Source: Saccharofermentans sp.
GTDB lineage: Bacteria; Bacillota; Clostridia; Saccharofermentanales; Saccharofermentanaceae
Assembly (NCBI GenBank): GCA_024695505.1
Contig: JAILIB010000135.1
Coordinates: forward strand, 83,966 to 121,505
DNA length: 37,540 nt
Reading direction: 5' to 3'
Below, in pieces: positions 8,413-17,679 of this stretch. Below the pieces are notes generated by a model. That model saw nothing but the letters and a program-made list of their open reading frames with translations, had not been told where the DNA came from and did not search any database. The position numbers and the translations under genes were made by a program. Numbering within the stretch: the first letter of the stretch is position 1; every line of letters begins with the position of its first letter.

Positions 8413-8439
8413 TTGGCACTCGAAAGCGGTGAGTGCTAA
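8413..8439 (+). promoter_or_regulatory. CIRCE operator (HrcA binding site)
   Basis: TTGGCACTC (8413-8421), nine-base spacer, GAGTGCTAA (8431-8439). This is the consensus TTAGCACTC-N9-GAGTGCTAA with one change in the left arm. It lies 24 bases before hrcA and is the only CIRCE I see in the window, so HrcA would control the whole hrcA-grpE-clpP-dnaK-dnaJ-prmA unit. Confidence 0.93.
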
Positions 8440-8463
8440 TCGAACGGAAAGGGGCAGATCAAG

Positions 8464-9516
8464 ATGGAACTTGACGATCGCAAGAAGAGAGTGCTTCAGG
8501 CCATTGTTGACGACTACGTCGCCACGAACGAGCCTGTCGGTTCCAAGTCGCTCATCGAGCGCCATAATTTTCAGGTCAGCTCCGCAACGCTTAGAAACGA
8601 CATGGCTGAACTCGAGAAGCTCGGCTTTATCGAGAAGCCCCATACCTCGGCAGGACGCGTTCCTTCCGACCGCGGTTACCGCGAGTACGTCGATTCGCTG
8701 ATGAAGATCGATACGCTTTCCGCCAGAGAGCAGGAAGAGATCGAGGCGAATATCTCAGGCACCGTCGATGAAGCCGCAGAGCTCATTAAGAGCGCTACGC
8801 ACACGCTCTCCGAGACGACCGGATTCGTATCCCTTTCAATGAGCCCCAGGCTCAGAAAGAGTTTTCTCAAGCAGATCAAGATCCTCATGATCGAGCCCGG
8901 CAAGGCTCTCGTGGTGCTCGTTCTTTCGGCAGGTGTCGTTAAGGACAAGATAGTAAGGATCCCTAATTTCCTTACCGACGAGCAGATGATCAAGCTCTCC
9001 GGAGCGATCGAGAAGAACCTTATGGGAAAGCCTCTTGACGAGATCACGCTCGTTACGGTCGAGTCAGCGGCAAAGGATACCGAGATCCCGAATCCGCTCC
9101 TCAAGCAGGTTCTTTATGAGGCTTACACCGCCATCAAGCAGGCTGACCAGCTCTCCATCTATCTTGAAGGTGAGCATAAGATGCTCGCTTTCCCCGATTT
9201 CAGTTCGCTGGGCCGCGCCAGAGACCTCCTCGGTACGCTTTCCGATTCCGGTATGGTCGCAGGTTACGTCAACGAGATGGAGAATCAGGCGGCAAGCAGT
9301 GGCAAGAAGGATTCCTACATGATAAGGATCGGTCAGGAGATCACGCTCGAAGGTCTGGATGACTGCAGCTTCATTACCGCGACCTACAACATGGGAGATA
9401 CCGTTTCGGGAAACATCGGCGTCATCGGACCCAAGAGAATGGACTATTCCAGGGTAATCTCCAAGATGGATTTCGTTAAGAGGAAACTCAACGAAGAGCT
9501 CAAGAAGCTCACCTGA
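8464..9516 (+). CDS. hrcA: Heat-inducible transcription repressor HrcA
   Basis: Represses class I heat-shock genes by binding CIRCE and depends on GroEL for folding. The N-terminal winged helix includes RKKRVLQAIVDDYV, EPVGSKSLIE and SSATLRNDMAELEKLGFIEKPHTSAGR, the last being a family hallmark. The C-terminal GAF-like dimerisation region ends with the conserved SGNIGVIGPKRMDYSRVI. At 350 aa it is full length. It is the first gene after a promoter with an embedded CIRCE site and so is autoregulated. Confidence 0.96.
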   Translation: MELDDRKKRVLQAIVDDYVATNEPVGSKSLIERHNFQVSSATLRNDMAELEKLGFIEKPHTSAGRVPSDRGYREYVDSLMKIDTLSAREQEEIEANISGTVDEAAELIKSATHTLSETTGFVSLSMSPRLRKSFLKQIKILMIEPGKALVVLVLSAGVVKDKIVRIPNFLTDEQMIKLSGAIEKNLMGKPLDEITLVTVESAAKDTEIPNPLLKQVLYEAYTAIKQADQLSIYLEGEHKMLAFPDFSSLGRARDLLGTLSDSGMVAGYVNEMENQAASSGKKDSYMIRIGQEITLEGLDDCSFITATYNMGDTVSGNIGVIGPKRMDYSRVISKMDFVKRKLNEELKKLT

Positions 9517-9552
9517 TGATATAGAAAAAATATAACGAAAGGATAAGTAAGG

Positions 9553-10158
9553 ATGGAAGAAAACAAGGACGAAGAGATCCTGAAAGAGCAGGAGGAAGAG
9601 GTCTCGGAAGAAGCTAAAGCTGAAGAGACTGCTGCTTCTGCCGAAGAAACTGAAGAGACAGCCGACGGGGCTTTTGAGAAAGAGGAGAGCGCTGAGGCTG
9701 AAGAAGCAGCCGAAGACTCGGACAACAAGAGCGAAGAACTCGAGAAGCGCTACATGAGCCTGTATGCCGAATACGACAACTACAGGAAGCGCACCCAGAA
9801 GGAGAAAGAGAATCTTTACGCCGATGCTGTCGCGGATGTCGCAAAGGAGTTCCTCGCCGTTCTCGACAATATCGACCGTGCCGTTGAGACTGCAAAAGGC
9901 GCTGACGAGAACTCGATAGACAAGGTTATCGAAGGCATCGAGCTTTTGGGCAGACAGGCAGGAGATATCCTTACCAAGATCGGTGTTGAGGAGATCAAGG
10001 CCGAGCGCGGTGAGAAGTTCGATCCCAATCTTCACGAAGCGGTAATGCACGTTGAGGATGAAGACCTGGGAGAGCAGGAGATAGCAATGGTCTTCACCAA
10101 GGGCTATATGTACAAAGGAAAAGTGATCAGGCACGTTGTGGTGCAGGTCGCCAACTGA
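9553..10158 (+). CDS. grpE: Nucleotide exchange factor GrpE
   Basis: Releases ADP from DnaK in the Hsp70 cycle. The first 60 residues are almost wholly Glu, Ala and Asp, an acidic disordered extension common in GrpE. The coiled coil then starts at about residue 65 (YMSLYAEYDNYRKRTQKE), and the beta domain ends with the typical NPNLHEAVMH-like block (read here as DPNLHEAVMHVED) and GYMYKGKVIRHVVVQVAN. It is 201 aa. It starts 36 bases after hrcA, with an AAGGATAAG site before the ATG, and precedes clpP rather than dnaK, which is unusual. Confidence 0.95.
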   Translation: MEENKDEEILKEQEEEVSEEAKAEETAASAEETEETADGAFEKEESAEAEEAAEDSDNKSEELEKRYMSLYAEYDNYRKRTQKEKENLYADAVADVAKEFLAVLDNIDRAVETAKGADENSIDKVIEGIELLGRQAGDILTKIGVEEIKAERGEKFDPNLHEAVMHVEDEDLGEQEIAMVFTKGYMYKGKVIRHVVVQVAN

Positions 10159-10186
10159 TAAGTAAAAAACAAAGGAGATAATAAAA

Positions 10187-10789
10187 ATGGATTTGATCAA
10201 GTCAAGTTTAGTCCCTACCGTAATTGAGACGACCGGCCGCGGAGAGCGCGCTTACGACATCTATTCAAGACTCCTCAAGGAGAGGATCGTAATCCTTTCC
10301 GAAGAGGTAAACCAAGTTACAGCAAGCCTTATCACGGCTCAGCTCCTCTTCCTTGAGGCAGAGGACCCCGATAAGGATATTCAGTTCTACATCAACAGCC
10401 CCGGAGGATCTGTTTCCGACGGCCTCATGATCTACGATACCATGAAGCTCATCAAGCCTGACGTGCAGACGATCTGCATGGGTATGGCAGCTTCAATGGG
10501 TTCCGTTCTTCTTTCTGCAGGAACCAAGGGCAAGAGATGCATCCTGCCTAATGCCGAGGTCATGATCCACCAGCCTTTGGGCGGAGCTCAGGGTCAGGCT
10601 ACCGAGATCCTTATCGCTGCGGATCACATTAAGGACACCAGAAAGCGTCTCAACCAGATTCTCGCCGACAACTGCGGCAAGGACATCGAGACATTGATGA
10701 AGGACACGGACAGGGATCACTGGATGACCGCTCAGGAAGCTCTCGAATACGGCATCGTTGATAAGATCCTTGAAAGCAAGAAAGCATAA
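10187..10789 (+). CDS. clpP: ATP-dependent Clp protease proteolytic subunit ClpP
   Basis: Serine protease that forms the barrel used by ClpX, ClpC and related unfoldases. The catalytic triad is visible: Ser103 in GMAASMGS, His128 in MIHQPLGG and Asp177 in DTDRDHWM. The oxyanion region [13 protein letters not shown] is intact. At 200 aa it is full length without a long propeptide. It is set between grpE and dnaK with its own AAAGGAG site. In most Clostridia clpP pairs with clpX and tig instead, so here it falls under the HrcA/CIRCE promoter. No clpX is in this window. Confidence 0.96.
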   Translation: MDLIKSSLVPTVIETTGRGERAYDIYSRLLKERIVILSEEVNQVTASLITAQLLFLEAEDPDKDIQFYINSPGGSVSDGLMIYDTMKLIKPDVQTICMGMAASMGSVLLSAGTKGKRCILPNAEVMIHQPLGGAQGQATEILIAADHIKDTRKRLNQILADNCGKDIETLMKDTDRDHWMTAQEALEYGIVDKILESKKA

Positions 10790-10807
10790 TAAGGGAGGAT
10801 AACACTT

Positions 10808-12661
10808 ATGGCAAAGGTAATTGGTATTGACTTAGGTACGACGAACTCGTGCGTAGCGGTCATGGAAGGTTCGGAGACGGTAGTCATCCCGAATCCCGAA
10901 GGAAACAGAACGACACCTTCAGTAGTAGGTTTTACTAAGGCCGGCGAGCGTCTCATCGGCCAGGTTGCAAAGAGACAGGCAGTCACAAACCCTGAGAGAA
11001 CGATCTCTTCCATCAAGCGTGAGATGGGTTCCGACTATAAGGTAATCATTGACGATAAGCAGTACACTCCTCAGGAGATCTCCGCAATGATCCTGTCCAA
11101 GCTCAAGAGTGATGCTGAAGCTTATCTCGGAACGCCGGTAACACAGGCTGTTATCACTGTTCCTGCATACTTCACAGACTCACAGCGTCAGGCTACAAAG
11201 GACGCAGGCCGTATCGCAGGCCTCGAGGTTTTGAGGATCATCAATGAGCCTACGGCAGCTTCACTTGCTTACGGTCTCGATAAGGAAACCGACCAGAAGA
11301 TCCTCGTCTTCGACTTGGGCGGCGGTACGTTCGATGTATCCATCCTCGACATCAGCGACGGAGTCTTCGAAGTTCTTGCAACTGCAGGTAACAACAGACT
11401 CGGCGGTGACGACTTCGACAACAAGATCGTTGACTATCTCGTAGAGTCATTCAAGACATCTGACGGCGTTGACTTAAGATCCGACCGTATGGCAATGCAG
11501 AGACTGAGAGAAGCAGCAGAGAAGGCAAAGATCGAGCTTTCCGGCGTTACTTCTTCCAACATCAACCTGCCTTACATCACGGCAGACGCTACAGGTCCTA
11601 AGCACCTCGACATCACGCTCACAAGAGCTAAGTTCGATGAGCTTACCGCTGACCTCGTTCAGAAGACGATGGATCCCGTTAAGCGCGCTATGAGCGATGC
11701 AAGCGTTTCTCCTTCGGATATCGACAAGATCCTCCTCGTAGGCGGTTCCACAAGAATTCCTGCAGTTCAGGATGCAGTTAAGAATTACTTCGGCAAGGAG
11801 CCTTTCAAGGGCATCAACCCTGACGAGTGCGTTGCTATCGGCGCAGCCATCCAGGCAGCAGTCCTCACAGGCGACGTTAAGGGCCTCCTGCTCCTCGACG
11901 TTACACCTCTTTCTCTCGGTATCGAGACAATGGGCGGTGTCTGCACGAAGATGATCGAGCGCAACACGACCATTCCTACAAAGAAGAGCCAGATCTTCTC
12001 TACGGCAGCTGACGGCCAGACACAGGTTGAGGTCCACGTACTCCAGGGAGAGCGTGAGATGGCTGCTTACAACAAGACACTGGGCAACTTCATCCTTGAC
12101 GGTATCGCACCCGCACCCCGCGGAGTTCCGCAGATCGAAGTTACATTCGATATCGACGCTAACGGTATCGTTAACGTAAGCGCAAAGGATAAGGGAACAG
12201 GCCGTGAGCAGAAGATCACGATCCAGTCTTCTTCCAACATGAGTGAGGAAGACATCCAGAAGGCAGTAAAGGAAGCTGAGATGCACGCAGCTGAGGACAA
12301 GGCCAACAAGGAGAAGGTCGAGGTCAAGAACCAGGCTGAGTCAGCTTGCTATCAGGCAGAGAAGACCATGAAGGATGCAGGAGACAAGCTCTCCGATTCC
12401 GACAAGCAGCCTGTAAACGACGCTATCGCCAAGCTCAAGGATTCCATTGCCAAGGATGACACCGAGGCTATGAAGCGCGACACTGAAGCCCTTACTCAGG
12501 CTATCTACAAGCTTTCCGAGAAACTCTATCAGGCAGCAGGCGGAGCAGCAGGTGCAGCCGGCCCTCAGGGACAGCCCGGACCTCAGGACTACGCAGGCTA
12601 CGGAGACGCAGGCGCAGACAATGCCTCCAATGGTCCTAAGGACGCAGGCGGAGACTTCTGA
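10808..12661 (+). CDS. dnaK: Chaperone protein DnaK (Hsp70)
   Basis: ATP-driven chaperone. The ATPase domain shows [43 protein letters not shown] and [13 protein letters not shown]. The interdomain and substrate-binding part has [18 protein letters not shown] and the lid helices up to about residue 575, followed by a Gly/Ala/Pro-rich disordered tail ending in GGDF. It is 617 aa. The lid is followed by the usual Firmicute-type Gly-rich region but lacks an EEVD-like end, as is common in this group. An AGGGAGGA site precedes the ATG. Codon choice is biased toward frequent codons, as in highly expressed genes. Confidence 0.97.
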   Translation: MAKVIGIDLGTTNSCVAVMEGSETVVIPNPEGNRTTPSVVGFTKAGERLIGQVAKRQAVTNPERTISSIKREMGSDYKVIIDDKQYTPQEISAMILSKLKSDAEAYLGTPVTQAVITVPAYFTDSQRQATKDAGRIAGLEVLRIINEPTAASLAYGLDKETDQKILVFDLGGGTFDVSILDISDGVFEVLATAGNNRLGGDDFDNKIVDYLVESFKTSDGVDLRSDRMAMQRLREAAEKAKIELSGVTSSNINLPYITADATGPKHLDITLTRAKFDELTADLVQKTMDPVKRAMSDASVSPSDIDKILLVGGSTRIPAVQDAVKNYFGKEPFKGINPDECVAIGAAIQAAVLTGDVKGLLLLDVTPLSLGIETMGGVCTKMIERNTTIPTKKSQIFSTAADGQTQVEVHVLQGEREMAAYNKTLGNFILDGIAPAPRGVPQIEVTFDIDANGIVNVSAKDKGTGREQKITIQSSSNMSEEDIQKAVKEAEMHAAEDKANKEKVEVKNQAESACYQAEKTMKDAGDKLSDSDKQPVNDAIAKLKDSIAKDDTEAMKRDTEALTQAIYKLSEKLYQAAGGAAGAAGPQGQPGPQDYAGYGDAGADNASNGPKDAGGDF

Positions 12662-12685
12662 TCCTGACAAAAACTGATATAATCG

Positions 12686-12715
12686 TCCGGCGCTTCCTCT
12701 TTTGGACGTGCCGGA
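12686..12715 (+). other. Hairpin between dnaK and dnaJ
   Basis: TCCGGC (12686-12691) can pair with GCCGGA (12710-12715), with two more inner pairs possible. No T run follows, so it is not a typical terminator. A processing or partial attenuation site that lowers dnaJ relative to dnaK is possible. Confidence 0.3.
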
Positions 12716-12760
12716 TATATCTGTATAAAGAACTAGAAACGAGAACGGAGGGATTCCTCT

Positions 12761-13891
12761 TTGCCTAGAGATTATTATGAGGTCTTGGGAGTCGATAAAG
12801 GCGCTTCTGATGACGAGATAAAAAAGGCTTTCAGGCAGCAAGCCAAGAAATATCACCCGGATCTTCACCCGGGCGATCAGGAGGCTGAGGCCAAATTCAA
12901 GGAGATCAACGAAGCATATTCGATCCTGTCTGATCCTGACAAGAAGTCAAAATACGACCAGTTCGGTCACGCGGGCGTAGATCCCAACGGCTTCGGCGGA
13001 GGCGGCGGTTACGGTGCTTATGACGTCGATCTCGGGGATCTTTTCAGCAGCATATTCGGCGGCGGTTTCGGAGGCGGAAGCTCGAGAAAGAGGAACGGTC
13101 CTTCGAGAGGATCCGACCTCAAGTACCGTATGTCCCTTGAATTCATGGAGGCTGCATTCGGTCTCGAAAGAGACATCCAGATAACAAAAGAGGATCTCTG
13201 CAAGGCCTGCGGAGGCTCTGGAGCACAGCCTGGTACAACGCCTGAGACGTGTCCCACATGCCGCGGCGCAGGCAGAGTACAGCAGCAGACGCAGACTCTC
13301 TTCGGCATGACCATGGTCACGAAGACCTGCCCTACCTGCAGCGGAAGGGGTACGGTAATAAAGACTCCTTGCACGCAGTGCCGCGGAAGAGGCAGGCTGA
13401 AGACTTCAAAGATGCTCCACGTAAAGATACCTGCAGGCGTTGATACAGGAGACCTGCTTCCGATCAGGGGCGAGGGCGAACCCGGAACCAACGGCGGTCC
13501 TTACGGCGATCTTTACATCGAGTTCCGCGTTAAGAACCACGACGTTTTCAAGCGTGACGGCATCAACACTTTCTGTGATGTCCCGATCACTTATGCGCAG
13601 GCGGCTTTGGGCGGAGAGATCGAGGTCCCTACGATCTACGGCAAGGAGAAGTTCATCCTCAAGGAAGGAACCCAGCCGGGCGACACCAGCATTTTAAGGG
13701 GCAAGGGAATCCCCAACAAATCGAACCCGAACATGAAGGGCGACCATACGCTCAAGTTCTACATCGAGGTTCCTACGGGGCTTTCACGCGAGCAGAAGCA
13801 GCTCCTCACGAATTTCAACAACACTCTTACTGACAGGAACTACACCAAGAGGTCGCAGTTCTTCCAGAAGTTCAAGAATCTATTTAAGTAA
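12761..13891 (+). CDS. dnaJ: Chaperone protein DnaJ (Hsp40)
   Basis: Co-chaperone that stimulates DnaK ATPase. The J domain carries the HPD motif ([10 protein letters not shown]), then a Gly/Phe-rich linker ([18 protein letters not shown]), then four zinc-binding CxxCxGxG repeats ([24 protein letters not shown] and CTQCRGRG), then the C-terminal substrate domain. It is 376 aa, full length. Translation starts at TTG (12761), preceded by an ACGGAGGG site; the resulting [11 protein letters not shown] is the standard DnaJ N-terminus. The 99-base gap from dnaK contains a hairpin. Confidence 0.96.
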   Translation: MPRDYYEVLGVDKGASDDEIKKAFRQQAKKYHPDLHPGDQEAEAKFKEINEAYSILSDPDKKSKYDQFGHAGVDPNGFGGGGGYGAYDVDLGDLFSSIFGGGFGGGSSRKRNGPSRGSDLKYRMSLEFMEAAFGLERDIQITKEDLCKACGGSGAQPGTTPETCPTCRGAGRVQQQTQTLFGMTMVTKTCPTCSGRGTVIKTPCTQCRGRGRLKTSKMLHVKIPAGVDTGDLLPIRGEGEPGTNGGPYGDLYIEFRVKNHDVFKRDGINTFCDVPITYAQAALGGEIEVPTIYGKEKFILKEGTQPGDTSILRGKGIPNKSNPNMKGDHTLKFYIEVPTGLSREQKQLLTNFNNTLTDRNYTKRSQFFQKFKNLFK

Positions 13892-13896
13892 CGTTT

Positions 13897-14916
13897 ATGA
13901 GATGGGCAGAGATTACGATAAGAACTACTGAGGAAGCATCTGAAGCGATAAGCGAGATGCTCGCCCAGGTCGGCTGTGACGGCATTGCGGTCACGGATCC
14001 TTTTGAATTCAAGAATACCGTGGAGAACGATCCGCTCAGCTATGCTGACGACGGCATCTATAACTCCTACGGTACTGACGTCATCATCAGGGCTTATTTT
14101 GCGGAGCTTGACGACGGGTATGTCCGTATGGGCGCGAAGAATGAGGAATTCTTCAATCCTGAAGGCATAGGAACCATTTACGGCAACATCTCAGGCAAGA
14201 CCATGAAGACTGAGGATGCGGTGGAGTTCGTCAAGGCGAGACTTGCCGATATAGGAGAATTCCTTCCCGTCGGACAGGGTTTTGAAGGCCTTAAGTACGT
14301 CAAGGACGAGGACTGGGCCAACAACTGGAAGAAGTACTACAAAGAATTCAAGATCTCGGACCGTGTGGCGGTCTGTCCCTCATGGCTCGATCCCGATTCG
14401 ATCGAGGCTGAGCACAAGATAATACTCGATCCGGGTTCGGCTTTCGGTACAGGTACCCATGAGACCACTTCTATGTGCGCAAAGCTCATCGACAAGTATC
14501 TTAAGAAGGACGGAAAGGTACTGGATCTCGGTACGGGATCAGGAATACTTGCGATAATCGCAAAGAAGCTCGGAAGCGGAGAGACCGAGGCGATCGACAT
14601 AGATAAACTCGCTGTCGATGTTGCGCAGGACAACTGCGGGATCAACGGATGCGGAGATATCGAATGCCACACCGGAGAGCTTAAGGATGCCTTAAGCAGC
14701 GATTACGATCTGATAGTCGCAAACATTATTGCGGACATAATCGCCGACATCGCCAAGGACATTCCGGCAAGACTTTCTGACGGCGGACTCTTCATCTGTT
14801 CCGGAATAATCAACACCAAAAAGGAAAAAGTTGAGAAGGCCATTGCCGATGCGGGCATGAAGATCATCGAGTCAAAGACCGATAATGACTGGATGGCTTA
14901 CGTCTGCCAAATGTGA
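13897..14916 (+). CDS. prmA: Ribosomal protein L11 methyltransferase PrmA
   Basis: Methylates ribosomal protein L11 using SAM. It has the N-terminal substrate-recognition region (MRWAEITIRT), the highly conserved DPGSAFGTGTHETTSMC, the SAM motif VLDLGTGSGILAI, and NIIADIIADIA in place of the usual NILA motif. It is 339 aa; the N-terminal part is somewhat longer than the E. coli enzyme, as in other Firmicutes. It starts five bases after dnaJ and has no clear Shine-Dalgarno site, so it is probably coupled to dnaJ. dnaK-dnaJ-prmA is the standard Firmicute order. Confidence 0.93.
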   Translation: MRWAEITIRTTEEASEAISEMLAQVGCDGIAVTDPFEFKNTVENDPLSYADDGIYNSYGTDVIIRAYFAELDDGYVRMGAKNEEFFNPEGIGTIYGNISGKTMKTEDAVEFVKARLADIGEFLPVGQGFEGLKYVKDEDWANNWKKYYKEFKISDRVAVCPSWLDPDSIEAEHKIILDPGSAFGTGTHETTSMCAKLIDKYLKKDGKVLDLGTGSGILAIIAKKLGSGETEAIDIDKLAVDVAQDNCGINGCGDIECHTGELKDALSSDYDLIVANIIADIIADIAKDIPARLSDGGLFICSGIINTKKEKVEKAIADAGMKIIESKTDNDWMAYVCQM

Positions 14917-15065
14917 CGTTTTCTGTCACTTGCCAATTTAAACAAAATAACACCTGATAATGTGTCCTTTTGCTTGTGGAAATGAACAGTTTCGCGTGTC
15001 AAAATTTAGTTGACCTGAATTGAGGTTCAAGTCAGAGGTTGATTATAGGAGCAGTTTACTTTCCA

Positions 15066-16271
15066 ATGAAGCGCGTACTTTCCATATGCGACTCTATTGC
15101 CAATACGCGATACAGCGCCCAGCTTTGCGTTGACACATATACCGATTATAATGTCGAGCCGATGCTTGCCGTTCCTGAGTTTACAGACGGTGACAGCATT
15201 GAACAAACGGATATCGAAGAAGTTCTTGATTACTGTTTTAAGCTTGACCTGAACGCTGTACATATTGGCCTGATCAGAGATCCCGAAGCGGTTAACATCG
15301 TCGCTTCCGGGCTGTCTAAATATGACCATCCGGCAGTCGTCGCAGAGCCGTCTATAATCTCTCCTGACGGAAGGATCCTCGTATCGCGCGATACCTACGA
15401 TGCCTTTACCGAATCCCTCGTTCAGCACATTCATTTTCTCGTTCTCAACATCTATGAAGCCGAGCTTTTCTCGGGCATTGAATGCCAGGGCCCCGCTGAC
15501 GCAAGGCAGGCTGCCGATATCATCTGCGAGAAGTTCCACTGCGTGGTCTTCATCGGCGGATGCAGGAAGACTTTAGGAAGGGATCTTCTCGTCATCGGCG
15601 GAAAGGCCAAGTGGTTTGAAGGCGCGACGTCCCGTTCCGTAAAGAACAAAAAGCATTTTACGGCTGCTGTCGCATGTGAGCTCGCTTCCGACAAGCCGAT
15701 AGGTGACGCAGTGTCCGCGGCAAGGCTTTTCTGCGGCATAACGACCGGATCCGATTATGAGAGCGACCAGACTTTCGAATATATTCCCGCGCGTCCCGAA
15801 ACGCCGAGGAACGTAAATAAACCGGCTGTTTCAGCTCCTGCAGCCCACGAGAAGGCAGCTTCTGAGTCCGAAAGCGTACTCGGACAGTTTGAAGTCCGCA
15901 GCAGTTTCGCTCCTGCACCTGAGGCCGGGCCCGAGCTTAAGGTTGAACCCATGGCTGAAGAAAGGACTCTGTTCTCCGGAAGTTCGGCAGTTTCTTCCAT
16001 AGCTCCCGTAAGTTCTCTCGTATCTCCTGCGAAGAGCATCAGGGACGCAGCCAGGACTCTCGATCCCGTTCCCACCCGCATCAAGTTCGGCAACAGCGGT
16101 CTGTTCATCCCAAGCAACGGCATTCTCGCTCAGGAACTTGCAAAGAAGCAGGGCTCGATCACCGCGGTTACCAGCGGCATAGAAAACAAAGAGGAAAAGC
16201 CCGAATCCTCCGGTAACAAAGATTCCTCGGAAGACGGTGCTTCGGATATCCGCAGTCTTTTCAATTTCTGA
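15066..16271 (+). CDS. ThiD/PdxY-like protein with degenerate kinase sites and a disordered tail
   Basis: Residues 1 to about 225 follow the hydroxymethylpyrimidine/pyridoxal kinase fold: MKRVLSICDS at the start, VHIGLIRDPEAV, VVAEPSII, VLNIYEAELFSGIE (compare the TPN-x-x-EAE-L motif) and KPIGDAVSAARLF at the end. The Gly-rich substrate loop usual near residue 12 reads SIANTRYSAQL, and the GTG-C/D anion-hole motif near 197-205 reads HFTAAVACE, so catalysis as a kinase is doubtful. Residues 230-401 are Pro, Ser, Ala and Glu rich and probably disordered, ending DIRSLFNF. The ATG at 15066 gives the normal family start. A TTG at 15039 in the same frame is the alternative but has no spaced Shine-Dalgarno site. 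It stands alone between prmA and a hairpin before hisS. Role unknown. Confidence 0.75.
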   Translation: MKRVLSICDSIANTRYSAQLCVDTYTDYNVEPMLAVPEFTDGDSIEQTDIEEVLDYCFKLDLNAVHIGLIRDPEAVNIVASGLSKYDHPAVVAEPSIISPDGRILVSRDTYDAFTESLVQHIHFLVLNIYEAELFSGIECQGPADARQAADIICEKFHCVVFIGGCRKTLGRDLLVIGGKAKWFEGATSRSVKNKKHFTAAVACELASDKPIGDAVSAARLFCGITTGSDYESDQTFEYIPARPETPRNVNKPAVSAPAAHEKAASESESVLGQFEVRSSFAPAPEAGPELKVEPMAEERTLFSGSSAVSSIAPVSSLVSPAKSIRDAARTLDPVPTRIKFGNSGLFIPSNGILAQELAKKQGSITAVTSGIENKEEKPESSGNKDSSEDGASDIRSLFNF

Positions 16272-16317
16272 CCTGAAGCGGAACGTTTTACTTACAAGTC
16301 AACTATAAGGCAAAATT

Positions 16318-16345
16318 AAGGCGTAACTTGTTTGGTTACGCCTTT
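16318..16345 (+). terminator. Ten-pair hairpin after the ThiD-like gene, intrinsic terminator candidate
   Basis: AAGGCGTAAC (16318-16327), loop ttgtttg, GTTACGCCTT (16335-16344), followed by a short T-rich stretch (tagttat). The stem is perfect, but the T run is weak. The hisS promoter lies on top of it. Confidence 0.6.
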
Positions 16346-16356
16346 AGTTATATAAT
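16328..16356 (+). promoter_or_regulatory. Candidate sigma-A promoter of the hisS operon
   Basis: TTGTTT at 16328-16333, a 17-base spacer, and a perfect TATAAT at 16351-16356. The -35 box falls in the loop of the preceding hairpin. An AAAGGAG site lies before the hisS ATG. Confidence 0.7.
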
Positions 16357-16389
16357 TACGCGTGTTTTTTATATAAAGGAGAATTTGCG

Positions 16390-17652
16390 ATGAAATTCAG
16401 TGCGCAGAAGGGAACAAGGGACATACTGCCGTCAGAGATTTACAGATGGCAGAAGGCGGAGAAGACGTTTGCTTCAGTCTGCCATTCCTTCGGCTATGAG
16501 GAGATAAGGATCCCGACTTTCGAGCAGACGGACCTGTTTGCCAGGGGCGTCGGTGACACGACGGACGTCGTCACCAAGGAGATGTACACCTTTGAGGACA
16601 AAGGCGGCAGGAGCATCACTTTAAGACCTGAGGGTACTGCCGGCGTCGTCAGGAGCTTTATTGAGAACGGCATGACTTCACTGCCTTCCCCCGTAAGGCT
16701 TTTCTATAACATAACCGCCTTCCGCTATGAAAAGATGCAGAAGGGCAGATACAGGGAATTCCACCAGTTCGGACTTGAGGCTTTCGGAGCAGAGGGTCCT
16801 TCCATCGATGCGGAGATCATCTCCGTCGTTGACGTCTTCTTCAGGAAGATGGGACTTGAGAATATTGCGCTGCACATCAATTCGATCGGATGCCCCAAGT
16901 GCCGTGCGGCATACAACACGATACTGAAAGATTATTTCAGGCCTCACATCGGCGAGATGTGCGAGGACTGCAGGGACAGGTTCGAGAGAAATCCTTTGCG
17001 CATGATCGACTGCAAGGTCGACGGAGGAAAGGACATTGTCAAGAACGCTCCGCGTCTTATCGATTATCTCTGTGACGACTGCAAGGCGCACTTTGAAGGA
17101 CTCAAGAGCGAACTCGATTCGCTCGGGATCAAGTACGGTATCGATCCCAACATCGTAAGAGGCCTTGATTACTATACAAGAACGGTTTTCGAGTTCGTTT
17201 CCGAGAACGTCGGAACGCAGGGCACGATCTGCGGCGGCGGAAGATATGACGGACTCGTCGGTATGATGGACGGTCCCGCTACACCGGGCATCGGCTTCGC
17301 AATGGGCGTTGAAAGGCTCCTGATCGAGGCTGAGGCGCAGGGCAAGCTTCCGGAGAAGGAATCTCACGTAAAGCTTTACGTGGCCGCCATGTCAGATGAG
17401 GCAAAGAAGACCGCTTCAAAGCTCTGCTATGAATTAAGGCTTGCGGATATCGGTTGCGAGACAGACCTCGCAGGAAGGTCTTTCCGCGCGCAGATGAAGT
17501 ACGCAGGCAAGCAGGAGATACCTTATCTCACAGTTATCGGTGACGATGAGCTCGCAAGCGGCGAGGTCAAGATCAAGAACATGGCTGACGGTTCAGAGAC
17601 TCCCGTTAAGCTTGATGAATTTGTTAAATACTGCCGTGACAACATTGTCTGA
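16390..17652 (+). CDS. hisS: Histidyl-tRNA synthetase
   Basis: Class II synthetase that charges tRNA-His. It shows QKGTRDILP, motif 2 (FRYEKMQKGRYREFHQFG), the histidine-specific GLDYYTRTVFEF, the loop GGGRYDGLVG and motif 3 GIGFAMGVERL. The C-terminal anticodon-binding domain ends near VKYCRDN. A Cys-rich segment (CPKC, CEDC, CDDC) at about residues 170-235 is usual in Firmicute HisRS. It is 420 aa. A TATAAT promoter and AAAGGAG site lie just upstream, and aspS follows after 27 bases, so hisS is the first gene of an operon hisS-aspS-lepB-lepA. Confidence 0.96.
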   Translation: MKFSAQKGTRDILPSEIYRWQKAEKTFASVCHSFGYEEIRIPTFEQTDLFARGVGDTTDVVTKEMYTFEDKGGRSITLRPEGTAGVVRSFIENGMTSLPSPVRLFYNITAFRYEKMQKGRYREFHQFGLEAFGAEGPSIDAEIISVVDVFFRKMGLENIALHINSIGCPKCRAAYNTILKDYFRPHIGEMCEDCRDRFERNPLRMIDCKVDGGKDIVKNAPRLIDYLCDDCKAHFEGLKSELDSLGIKYGIDPNIVRGLDYYTRTVFEFVSENVGTQGTICGGGRYDGLVGMMDGPATPGIGFAMGVERLLIEAEAQGKLPEKESHVKLYVAAMSDEAKKTASKLCYELRLADIGCETDLAGRSFRAQMKYAGKQEIPYLTVIGDDELASGEVKIKNMADGSETPVKLDEFVKYCRDNIV

Positions 17653-17679
17653 GGCAAAGGAATATTTCGGAGGTAAATG

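Noticed and set aside
9064..10200. Long open frame on the - strand (378 aa) across hrcA, grpE and the start of clpP
   Set aside because: It is a shadow of three well-supported + strand genes; its translation is Leu/Phe/Ser-rich with no recognisable domain.
11474..12286. Long - strand frame (270 aa) inside dnaK
   Set aside because: Antisense shadow of a highly biased coding gene; Cys/Leu-rich nonsense composition.
12655..12683. TATAAT at 12678-12683 as a dnaJ promoter
   Set aside because: No acceptable -35 box at 16-18 bases; the position directly after dnaK in a packed operon makes it more likely chance.
15024..15033. GGTTCAAGTC, identical to a tRNA T-arm core
   Set aside because: No acceptor, D or anticodon stems can be folded around it; not a tRNA or a clear tRNA remnant.
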